Shown here piece by piece: positions 32,885-39,151 of a stretch of DNA of 39,151 nucleotides. The notes under the pieces were generated by a model. That model did not search any database, was not told the origin of the DNA, and saw only the letters and a list, made by a program, of their open reading frames with translations. Both the position numbers and the translations under genes were made by a program. The stretch comes from an uncultured Spirochaetales bacterium (lineage in GTDB: Bacteria > Spirochaetota > Spirochaetia > Sphaerochaetales > Sphaerochaetaceae). Location: positions 1-39,151 of the forward strand of contig CASDXQ010000014.1 of the NCBI GenBank assembly GCA_949285145.1, given 5' to 3'. How positions within the stretch are numbered: the first letter of the stretch is position 1; each line of letters begins with the position of its first letter.

Positions 32885-32915
32885 AAAAAAAAAGACCGCC
32901 ACACACTGTGACGGC
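32885..32915 (-). terminator. Intrinsic terminator after rplQ
   Basis: On the minus strand GCCGTCACA (32915-32907) pairs with TGTGGCGGT (32903-32895) around a GTG loop, with two G-T wobble pairs, followed by C and nine T (32885-32893). It ends the long ribosomal protein operon about 20 bases past rplQ. Confidence 0.92.
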
Positions 32916-32934
32916 TCGCAGGAAATATCCTGTC

Positions 32935-33351
32935 TTAAGCTTCCTTGCTGTCCTTTTTGGAAGCTTTCTTCTCAGCTTTGGCTTCTTTTTTCTCTGTCTT
33001 CTCGACAAGTTCAAGAATAACCATTTCCGCTGCATCCCCTAACCTGTTGCCAGTCTTGAGGATTCTTGTGTAACCACCCTTGCGTTCTGTGAACATCGGA
33101 GCGATTTCCTTGAAGAGCTTTGCGACGACTGCTTCATCATAAATATCAGAAGCGATGACTCTGCGGTTGTGGACATTATCAACCTTTGCTCTTGTAATCA
33201 TCTTCTCAGCCATCTTTCTCACTTCAAGAGCTTTTGCTTTTGTGGTCTCAATTCTCTCATAGCGGAAGAGGGATGTGACCATGTTGCGCTTGAGCGCCTT
33301 GCGCTGGCTAGACTTTCTAGAAAGCGCATTGAAACCAATCTTATGCTTCAT
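32935..33351 (-). CDS. rplQ: 50S ribosomal protein L17
   Basis: Binds 23S rRNA near the tunnel exit. The core is typical ([50 protein letters not shown] and [22 protein letters not shown]); a Lys/Glu/Ala-rich tail of about 20 residues ([22 protein letters not shown]) follows. AAGGAAG lies upstream of the ATG, which is 11 bases inside rpoA, so it is translated from the same message. Last gene of the cluster. Confidence 0.97.
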   Translation of the reverse strand: MKHKIGFNALSRKSSQRKALKRNMVTSLFRYERIETTKAKALEVRKMAEKMITRAKVDNVHNRRVIASDIYDEAVVAKLFKEIAPMFTERKGGYTRILKTGNRLGDAAEMVILELVEKTEKKEAKAEKKASKKDSKEA

Positions 33352-34399
33352 TTTTTTCTTCCTTTGACTCTGGAACTTTTATAGCCTGTTTTAAAACACT
33401 GTAGTCTGTCATGCCGAGACTAAGATTCCACTCCTTGAGCTTTTCCTTGATCTCAGACAGAGACTTCTTGCCGAAGTTTCTTGTCTTTGCAATCTCATCC
33501 TCAGTTTTCTTTGTAAGATCCCCAATAGTCCTGATATTGGCATTCTTGAGGCAGTTTGAAGAACGAACTGTGAGTTCAAGTTCTTCAACTGAAGTATCGA
33601 GAATCTTTCTGATTCTGGCTTCTTCCTCATCTACATCTTCACTGCTTGTAATCTGACTTTCGTCAAAATTAATGAAGATCGTGAAGTGCTCCTTGATAAT
33701 CTTTGCAGCCTGAGCAAGAGCATTCTCCGGAGAGATTGTTCCATCAGTTGTGATCTCAAGAATAAGCTTGTCATAATCGTTTCTCTGACCAACTCTGGTC
33801 GGCTCAATTGAATACTTTACTCTCTTCACAGGAGAGAAGAAAGCATCAACAGCGATCACACCAGGTTCCTCAGAATACTTTTCATTCAGTTCAGAAGGGA
33901 CATAACCACGACCGAGATTGATCTCTACTACCATCTCCAGATCGCAATCATCCATCATCGTGAAAATTTCCAGATCCGGATTGAGAATTGTGACGGTATC
34001 TCTGTCAAGAGTCTTGCCCGTAACAAGGCCAGGCCCCTGGCAGGCAATTGTAAGAGTCGTGCCTTCACTGTCTTCAGGCATTGCGATCTCAAGTTTCTTA
34101 AGGTTCGCAATGATATCAGCGATATCTTCACGCACACCTGGAATTGACTCGTATTCGCTTGTCACGATATGAGGCTCTCTTCCCTCTGTTGCAGCAAATG
34201 TAGTGAACTGAACAGCTGTTACAGCATAACCCTGAATGGAAGAAAGAAGAACACGTCTCAGAGTGTTTCCAACTGTAGTCCCAAACCCCCTCTCAAACGG
34301 ATAGGCTATGAACTTGCCATACTTAGGATCTGATACACTGTGATCATATGTAACGCCTGAAGGTCTTTTAAAACCTTTAAGAAGGTTCTTGCGTGCCAT
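33341..34399 (-). CDS. rpoA: RNA polymerase alpha subunit
   Basis: Assembles RNA polymerase through its N-terminal domain and contacts promoter DNA and regulators through the C-terminal domain. Residues 1-235 form the dimerising part ([35 protein letters not shown]), and after an acidic linker ([12 protein letters not shown]) the alpha-CTD (about 265-335) has [22 protein letters not shown] and ARNFGKKSL-like [16 protein letters not shown]. 352 residues. AAGGAG before the ATG. rpsD does not lie between rpsK and rpoA. Confidence 0.98.
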   Translation of the reverse strand: MARKNLLKGFKRPSGVTYDHSVSDPKYGKFIAYPFERGFGTTVGNTLRRVLLSSIQGYAVTAVQFTTFAATEGREPHIVTSEYESIPGVREDIADIIANLKKLEIAMPEDSEGTTLTIACQGPGLVTGKTLDRDTVTILNPDLEIFTMMDDCDLEMVVEINLGRGYVPSELNEKYSEEPGVIAVDAFFSPVKRVKYSIEPTRVGQRNDYDKLILEITTDGTISPENALAQAAKIIKEHFTIFINFDESQITSSEDVDEEEARIRKILDTSVEELELTVRSSNCLKNANIRTIGDLTKKTEDEIAKTRNFGKKSLSEIKEKLKEWNLSLGMTDYSVLKQAIKVPESKEEKNEA

Positions 34400-34456
34400 G
34401 ATTACTCCTTATTTAACTAATACTGCGTTCAACGAACGATTTCTGAGAAAAGACAG

Positions 34457-34482
34457 GGGACAGACAAGCTGTCCCTTTTTTT
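34457..34482 (+). terminator. Terminator facing the plus strand between rpsK and rpoA
   Basis: GGGACAG (34457-34463), loop ACAAG, CTGTCCC (34469-34475), then seven T (34476-34482). This is a textbook terminator for plus-strand (antisense) transcription. In the minus, coding direction the same stem is followed by CTGTCTTTTC, so partial termination before rpoA is also possible. Confidence 0.75.
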
Positions 34483-34484
34483 CA

Positions 34485-34862
34485 TCAGACACGGCGAGTC
34501 TTGCGAGGACGGCATCCGTTATGAGGGATAGGAGTGACATCACGGATCGTGCGCACTTTGAGTCCGAGAACTCCAAGTGTCCTGATTGCGCTCTCACGTC
34601 CTACACCCGGTCCTTTCACGAATACATTTACACTCTTAAGACCGAAATCCATAGCCTTCTTGACTGCTGTTTCACAAGTTGTCTGTGCAGCGTAAGGAGT
34701 AGACTTCTTAGCACCTCTGAAACCAAGTCCACCGGCAGAAGCCCAGGAAAGAGCATTTCCTGTCAAGTCTGTTACGGTGATAATGGTATTGTTGAAGGTT
34801 GCCTGAATATAGACATTACCTTCTACAACAGTCTTCTTAACTTTACGTTTTACATTAGCCAT
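34485..34862 (-). CDS. rpsK: 30S ribosomal protein S11
   Basis: Part of the mRNA platform of the 30S subunit. The 125-residue chain has the family signatures [40 protein letters not shown] and [50 protein letters not shown] lies about 11 bases before the ATG. Directly after its stop is the terminator-like hairpin before rpoA. Confidence 0.98.
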   Translation of the reverse strand: MANVKRKVKKTVVEGNVYIQATFNNTIITVTDLTGNALSWASAGGLGFRGAKKSTPYAAQTTCETAVKKAMDFGLKSVNVFVKGPGVGRESAIRTLGVLGLKVRTIRDVTPIPHNGCRPRKTRRV

Positions 34863-34877
34863 AATTACACCCGCTCC

Positions 34878-35243
34878 TTATTTCTTCTTTCCGGCAACGG
34901 TCTTCTTCTTACCCTTGCGGGTACGAGCATTGGTCTTGGTTCTCTGACCACGTACAGGAAGTCCCTTTCTGTGTCTGAGACCACGATAACAACCGATATC
35001 CATCAAACGCTTGATATTGAGAGCTACCTCTGTTCTGAGGTGACCTTCAATGTTGTACTCTTCTTCAATTACTTTTCTCAGAAGAGCAATGTCATCAGCA
35101 CTGAGCGTGTTGATTCTCACGTTCGGATCAATATTTGTCTTGGCACAAATTTCCTCAGCGGAGGTTCTGCCAATACCGTAAATATAAGTCAGGGCAATCT
35201 TAACTGCCTTATTAGGCAGGTCAACACCTGCAATACGTGCCAT
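34878..35243 (-). CDS. rpsM: 30S ribosomal protein S13
   Basis: Head protein of the 30S subunit touching the P-site t[36 protein letters not shown] and the conserved [36 protein letters not shown] tail identify it; 121 residues is normal. AGGAGG precedes the ATG. Confidence 0.98.
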   Translation of the reverse strand: MARIAGVDLPNKAVKIALTYIYGIGRTSAEEICAKTNIDPNVRINTLSADDIALLRKVIEEEYNIEGHLRTEVALNIKRLMDIGCYRGLRHRKGLPVRGQRTKTNARTRKGKKKTVAGKKK

Positions 35244-35260
35244 ATATAAGGCCTCCTAGA

Positions 35261-35374
35261 TTATTTTTGTCTCTGCTTGTGCTTCGGATTCTCACAGACA
35301 ATGCGTACAACTCCTGCACGTCTGATAACCTTGCACTTGTCACAAATTGGTTTAACACTTGCTCTTACTTTCAT
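35261..35374 (-). CDS. rpmJ: 50S ribosomal protein L36
   Basis: A 37-residue protein translated by hand: [19 protein letters not shown], then [18 protein letters not shown]. The zinc-binding Cys11, Cys14, Cys27 and His32 (C-x2-C-x12-C-x4-H) are all kept. GGAG lies eight bases before the ATG at 35374. It sits between secY and rpsM, the usual place for rpmJ; infA and map are not in the gap. Confidence 0.97.
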   Translation of the reverse strand: MKVRASVKPICDKCKVIRRAGVVRIVCENPKHKQRQK

Positions 35375-35385
35375 AGTAAAAACTC

Positions 35386-36664
35386 CTAAATTTTCTTGAT
35401 CTTACGACCACTGGTCATAAAACCATCATGGTGATGCAACTTCATAAGGGAGTCAAGCTGACGGACTGTCTCCAGACATACACCAACCATGATAATGAGA
35501 GATGTACCGCCGAAGAGCATTGCAACATCAGCAGGGAAGTTGAAGAACTTCTGTATCAGAGTAGGAATCAAAGCGATGAATGCAAGAAAAAGAGAACCGG
35601 GCAGAACGATTCTGTTGAGAACCTTTCTAAGATACTTCTCCATATTGTCATTGCTGACCTGAGGAATGGTACCACCGTTATCTCTGATGTTCTTTGCAAT
35701 TTCTTCCGGATTAAGACTTACCTGAGTATAGAAGAAAGCAAAACCTATAATCAACAGGGTGTAGATAATTAGATAGGGGGCACCCTGGGGATTGAGGAAG
35801 TTTTGTGGCAATCTGCAACGGAAAACTAAGCAGTGCAGAGGCAAAGATGACAGGAATAACACCTGAGGGGTTGATTTTGAACGGAATGTAGTTGGAACCA
35901 CCCTGATACATCTTATTTCCTATAACACGCTTTGCATACTTTACAGGGATCTTTCTCATACCCTTCTCTTCATAAACAACCATGATGACAACAAAGACAT
36001 ACATGACCACAACAACAATAACTGCAAGCCAGTTGAGGCTGCCGTTTGCAATGCTGGAGAAGAGAGTGGAGAATGCGCTCGGCATTCTTGCAACGATACC
36101 TGCAAAGATAAGGAGTGAAATACCATTACCCACTCCGTACTGGGTAATCTTGTCACCAAGCCACACAAGGAACATCGAACCGGCAGTTACAGTAACCATT
36201 GCAACCAGAGTAAATGGCAGACGATCCATGATAATAGCTTCAGGGATAGTTGTCGCATACACTGAAACCGCAAATGACTGAATGAGACATACAACGATTG
36301 TACCCCACCTTGTATACTGCTGGATTTTCTTGCTTCCATGAGGATCCTGGGCAAGCTTCTTGAGAGACGGTACAACAAGCATCAGCAGCTGTACAATGAT
36401 CTGTGTGCTGATATACGGCATTACACCGAGCATAAACAAGCTGAAATTGCTGAAAGCACCACCTGAGAAAAAGTTCAGATACTCAGTGAAACCTATTGTC
36501 GAAGACTGTGCACTTGACAAGAAATAGGCTTCGAGAATGACAGGATCAATGCCAGGAATAGGAACCACTGTTCCGATACGGCTTACAATAAGCAAGCCGA
36601 TCGTGATCAGAACCTTTTTCCTGACATCATTCATTCTCATCATATCTACAAGATTGTTTGACAT
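35386..36664 (-). pseudogene. secY: Protein translocase SecY, split by a one-base frameshift
   Basis: Central channel of the Sec translocon. The N-terminal 300 residues read normally in one frame (MSNNLVDMMRMNDVRKKVLITIGLLIVSRIGTVVPIPG, plug region, helices to FKINPSGVIPVIFASALLSFPLQIAT). The C-terminal third (NFLNPQGAPYLIIYTLLIIGFAFFYTQVSLNPEEIAKNIRDNGG to GRKIKKI) continues in another frame, overlapping the first frame. One extra base is needed near 35776-35804; taking one A from the AAAA at 35801-35804 joins IAT to NFLNPQGAPY and restores a 425-residue SecY. As secY is essential, a sequencing or assembly error is most likely; a +1 recoding site is a remote alternative. GAAGG precedes the ATG. 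Confidence 0.9.
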
Positions 36665-36678
36665 GATAACCTTCTTTG

Positions 36679-37110
36679 TTATTTAACAGAGCCTCCGGCC
36701 TTCTCTACTGCTTCTTTTGCAGACTGAGAAACCTTGATGCCTTCAATAGCGAGTTTCTTGGTGACTTCTCCGTTGTTGAGAATCTTCACCTGAACATCCT
36801 TACCTTTTACAAGTCCTTTTTCCTTGAGAGTCTCAAGGCTTACTGTCTCGCCATCAGCATATGCCGCATCAAGCACAGAAAGAGAAATTGCTGTGTAGGT
36901 TACCTTGAAAGGATAGTTGGAGAAACCACGACGAGCAATACGTCTGTAAAGAGGCATCTGTCCGCCTTCAAATCCAAGGCGGACACCACCGCCGGAGCGG
37001 CTGTTCTGACCGTCATGACCGCGGCCGCAGGCTCTGCCTTTGCTGGAAGCTCCGCGACCTACAATGGTCTTCTTTGTATTAGCACCGAATGGTGCGTTGA
37101 TCTGTCCCAT
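36679..37110 (-). CDS. rplO: 50S ribosomal protein L15
   Basis: Early-assembly large-subunit protein. The Gly/Arg-rich N-terminal tail (GRGASSKGRACGRGHDGQNSRSGGGVRLGFEGGQMPLYRRIARRGF) and the C-terminal domain with LAIEGIKVSQSAKEAVEKAGG are typical; 143 residues. GAGGAG lies seven bases before the ATG, within the last codons of rpmD. Confidence 0.97.
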   Translation of the reverse strand: MGQINAPFGANTKKTIVGRGASSKGRACGRGHDGQNSRSGGGVRLGFEGGQMPLYRRIARRGFSNYPFKVTYTAISLSVLDAAYADGETVSLETLKEKGLVKGKDVQVKILNNGEVTKKLAIEGIKVSQSAKEAVEKAGGSVK

Positions 37111-37111
37111 C

Positions 37112-37297
37112 TTAAATCTCCTCGACCTTCACCATGTGAGCTACTGTGCGAACCATACCGAGTGTGGCAGGTGTTGCAGCATGTACAACAGAACTGTGCA
37201 TTCTACCAAGACCGAGAGCCTTGATTGTAGCCCTCTGTTTGGGAAGTGAACCAGCTACTGAACGAACCAATGTGATTTTAATGTTCTTCTCTGCCAT
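37112..37297 (-). CDS. rpmD: 50S ribosomal protein L30
   Basis: A 61-residue protein starting MAEKNIKITLVRSVAGSLPKQRATIKALGLGRM, the usual L30 sequence with the VRS.AG...KQR..LKALGL pattern. The ATG at 37297 is chosen over an in-frame GTG at 37309, which overlaps the rpsE coding end without its own ribosome site. It is one base from rplO. Confidence 0.96.
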   Translation of the reverse strand: MAEKNIKITLVRSVAGSLPKQRATIKALGLGRMHSSVVHAATPATLGMVRTVAHMVKVEEI

Positions 37298-37299
37298 AA

Positions 37300-37806
37300 T
37301 CAACCCCACATTTCCTTAAGAGATTTACCTCTGTTCTTTGCGATCTCCTTTGCATCAAAGAGATTCTCAAAGGCGGCAAAGGTAGCCTTTACTGTGTTGA
37401 TACTGTTCTTGGATCCCAGAGACTTGCTGAGCATGTCTTTGATTCCTGCAGCATCTGCAACAGCTTTCACGGCTCCGCCTGCGATAACACCTGTACCGGG
37501 AACTGCAGGACGGACAAGAACGCTTGCACTCTTGAACTGTCCGAGCATTTCATGCGGAATCGTTGTGCCCTTAAGAGGTACTGTAATAAGACTTGACTTG
37601 GCCTTCTCTGTTGCCTTGCGGATTGCATCAGTAACATCGTTAGCCTTTCCGAAACCGTAACCAACTCTTCCGTCACCGTAACCAACAACAACAAGAGCTG
37701 AGAATGACATATTCTTACCACCCTTAACAACCTTGGTAACACGGTTGATCTTGATGAGCTTTTCTACGTATCCGTCTTTAACTTCTTTATCTTTTGCTCT
37801 TTCCAT
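37300..37806 (-). CDS. rpsE: 30S ribosomal protein S5
   Basis: Decoding-fidelity protein. The N-terminal double-stranded RNA-binding domain has VTKVVKGGKNMSFSALVVVGYGDGRVGYGFGKANDVTDAIRKA, and the C-terminal domain has VRPAVPGTGVIAGGAVKAVADAAGIKDMLSKSLGSKNSINTVKAT. 168 residues, normal. AAGGGG lies before the ATG. Confidence 0.98.
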   Translation of the reverse strand: MERAKDKEVKDGYVEKLIKINRVTKVVKGGKNMSFSALVVVGYGDGRVGYGFGKANDVTDAIRKATEKAKSSLITVPLKGTTIPHEMLGQFKSASVLVRPAVPGTGVIAGGAVKAVADAAGIKDMLSKSLGSKNSINTVKATFAAFENLFDAKEIAKNRGKSLKEMWG

Positions 37807-37816
37807 ACAAAACCCC

Positions 37817-38176
37817 TTAGAACTTTACACCGGCCGAACGTGCACCATCTGCAATAGCCTTGACGATACCATGGTAGATATAGCCATTACGATCAAATAC
37901 TACCGTTGTAATATTCTTCTCAAGCATTCTCTTGCCAACAGTCTCCCCAAGCTTTGCAGCATCCGCCACACAGTTCTTAAGACCCTTGAGTTCAGCTTCG
38001 ACAGTAGATGCAGAGACAAGTGTCTTTCCTACAGTGTCGTCAATAACCTGAACATACATGTGAAGGTTGCTTCTGAAAACTGTCATTCTCGGTCTTTCGC
38101 TGGTACCGGAAACTCTCTTTCTGATATGAGCCTTACGTCTTGCGGCTTTGCGATTCTTTTCGACAATTCTATTCAT
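37817..38176 (-). CDS. rplR: 50S ribosomal protein L18
   Basis: Binds 5S rRNA together with L5. The 119-residue protein has the basic start [39 protein letters not shown] and the C-terminal [28 protein letters not shown], both characteristic. AAGGGG is upstream of the ATG. Confidence 0.98.
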   Translation of the reverse strand: MNRIVEKNRKAARRKAHIRKRVSGTSERPRMTVFRSNLHMYVQVIDDTVGKTLVSASTVEAELKGLKNCVADAAKLGETVGKRMLEKNITTVVFDRNGYIYHGIVKAIADGARSAGVKF

Positions 38177-38187
38177 CTCGCTACCCC

Positions 38188-38727
38188 TTATTTCTTACCA
38201 CCGGACTTACCGACCTTGCGGCGGATATTCTCGGTTTCGTACTTGATACCCTTGCCCTTATACGGTTCAGGACCGCGGAGGGAACGGATTTCAGCACATA
38301 CCTGACCAACCTGCTCCTTGCTGATACCGGAAATGGTCACCTTGTTGCCATCAACCGCAGCCTGAATTCCTTCCGGGATAATGTAGTCAATGATTGTGGA
38401 ATAACCAAGAGAGAGTGTGAGCACATTCTTGCTCAGATCTGCCTTGTAACCTACACCATTGATAAGCAGGCTCTTGGAGAAGCCCTGGCTTACACCAATG
38501 ATCATATTGCTGATCAGCTGGCGGTACAGGCCATGATAGCTTCTGCTTGCGATCTCATTGTTATGACGGGTAACTACGACTTCATTGCCATTAACAGTAA
38601 CAGCGATATCGCCATTGATATTCTGAGTCAATGTGCCCTTGGGGCCTGTTACAGTTACGATATTGTCAGCAACAGACACCTTGACACCTGCAGGGATGCT
38701 TACAGGCAATTTACCAATACGTGACAT
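38188..38727 (-). CDS. rplF: 50S ribosomal protein L6
   Basis: Lies near the sarcin-ricin loop. [15 protein letters not shown] at the start and the C-terminal signature [29 protein letters not shown] identify it; two L6 repeats fill 179 residues. GGAGG lies nine bases before the ATG. Confidence 0.98.
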   Translation of the reverse strand: MSRIGKLPVSIPAGVKVSVADNIVTVTGPKGTLTQNINGDIAVTVNGNEVVVTRHNNEIASRSYHGLYRQLISNMIIGVSQGFSKSLLINGVGYKADLSKNVLTLSLGYSTIIDYIIPEGIQAAVDGNKVTISGISKEQVGQVCAEIRSLRGPEPYKGKGIKYETENIRRKVGKSGGKK

Positions 38728-38742
38728 AACCTATAACCTCCC

Positions 38743-39141
38743 TTACCAGATTGTACAGATCAGCTCGCCGCCGACCTTTGCTTCTGCTGCTTTTCTACCG
38801 GTAATGATACCTGTAGATGACGATACTACCACAACGCCATAGCCATTGTAGACTCTTGGCATATCCTTATAACCGCTGTAAACACGGCGGCCCGGAGTGG
38901 AGATACGCTCAATACCATGAATGACAGGAGCCTGCGACTCATCGTATTTGAGGTAAACACGGATATAAGAAAGATTATCTTTAGTAATCTTCTTGAAATT
39001 CTTGATGAAACCTTCATTCTTCATGATCTTGACAATCTGAAGCTTCATCTTACTTGTAGAAATATCTACTTTCTCATGCTTTGCCTGACTAGCATTTCTA
39101 ATCTTAGTCAGCATATCTGCAATTGGATCACTTACTGCCAT
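38743..39141 (-). CDS. rpsH: 30S ribosomal protein S8
   Basis: Primary 16S rRNA-binding protein; in E. coli it is the translational repressor of the spc operon. The 132-residue chain starts [17 protein letters not shown] and ends with [54 protein letters not shown], the standard C-terminal domain with SSSTG. GGAG is upstream of the ATG and just inside the window, so the gene is complete; upstream genes are beyond the right edge. Confidence 0.98.
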   Translation of the reverse strand: MAVSDPIADMLTKIRNASQAKHEKVDISTSKMKLQIVKIMKNEGFIKNFKKITKDNLSYIRVYLKYDESQAPVIHGIERISTPGRRVYSGYKDMPRVYNGYGVVVVSSSTGIITGRKAAEAKVGGELICTIW

Positions 39142-39151
39142 ATCTCACTCC

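Noticed and set aside
34400-34484. A missing rpsD (S4) gene or remnant between rpsK and rpoA
   Set aside because: The 85-base gap holds only a terminator hairpin and the rpoA ribosome site; no S4-like coding remnant is visible.
34389-35249. 286-codon plus-strand frame across rpsK and rpsM
   Set aside because: Antisense to two highly conserved ribosomal proteins.

Overview
The window looks like a chromosomal segment from a spirochaete (phylum Spirochaetota, probably a Treponema/Sphaerochaeta-type host-associated lineage). This is inferred from the compact alanyl-tRNA synthetase without a C-Ala domain, an alpha operon of rpsM-rpsK-rpoA-rplQ with no rpsD, a membrane-anchored 724-residue coiled-coil protein of the kind seen in spirochaetes, and the general look of the proteins. 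No database search was possible, so the genus is open. Almost all of the window is dense housekeeping sequence on the minus strand; only three genes (dusB, a purD-like gene and a GerMN-domain gene) are on the plus strand. I see no CRISPR array, tRNA, rRNA, transposon or prophage.

Layout, left to right. 1-9.1 kb: a minus-strand series read as GHMP-kinase-like, surE, a YkgJ-type cysteine-cluster protein, nifS, nifU, an XRE-type regulator, panE, a divergent dprA, alaS and an unrecognised gene, with internal promoters before nifS, panE and alaS. 9.2-11.4 kb: rho then rpmE (L31). 11.7-15.3 kb: rpsT (S20), an HU/IHF-type protein, lnt and cinA, with a textbook intrinsic terminator lying inside the first codons of lnt. 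15.4-19.6 kb: ricT, dusB, a degenerate PurD-like protein and rlmB. 19.7-23.5 kb: grpE-dnaK-dnaJ behind one sigma70-like promoter, with no CIRCE element or hrcA visible. 23.6-29.8 kb: ptsI-der-HAD phosphatase-coiled-coil protein, an overlapping operon. 29.9-32.8 kb: the GerMN gene converging on rny-ymdB. 32.9-39.1 kb: the distal part of the S10-spc-alpha ribosomal cluster (rpsH to rplQ) including secY and rpoA.

The genes are mainly for translation, protein export and folding, RNA turnover and termination, and Fe-S cluster supply. The points worth a second look are not a new gene system but details. (1) Two proteins keep the fold signature of a metabolic kinase or ligase (galactokinase-like, PurD-like) while several substrate- and metal-binding residues are replaced, suggesting repurposed pseudoenzymes. 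(2) Several operon-first genes (panE, dusB, ptsI, GerMN gene) have a sigma70-like -10 box only 6-7 bases before the ATG and no Shine-Dalgarno, predicting leaderless mRNAs, while internal and other genes have good Shine-Dalgarno sites. (3) secY is split by a one-base frameshift. (4) A perfect terminator sits inside lnt, and another faces against transcription between rpsK and rpoA. (5) Rho carries a long disordered, charged N-terminal extension. Motif alignments were done by eye against remembered family consensus sequences.
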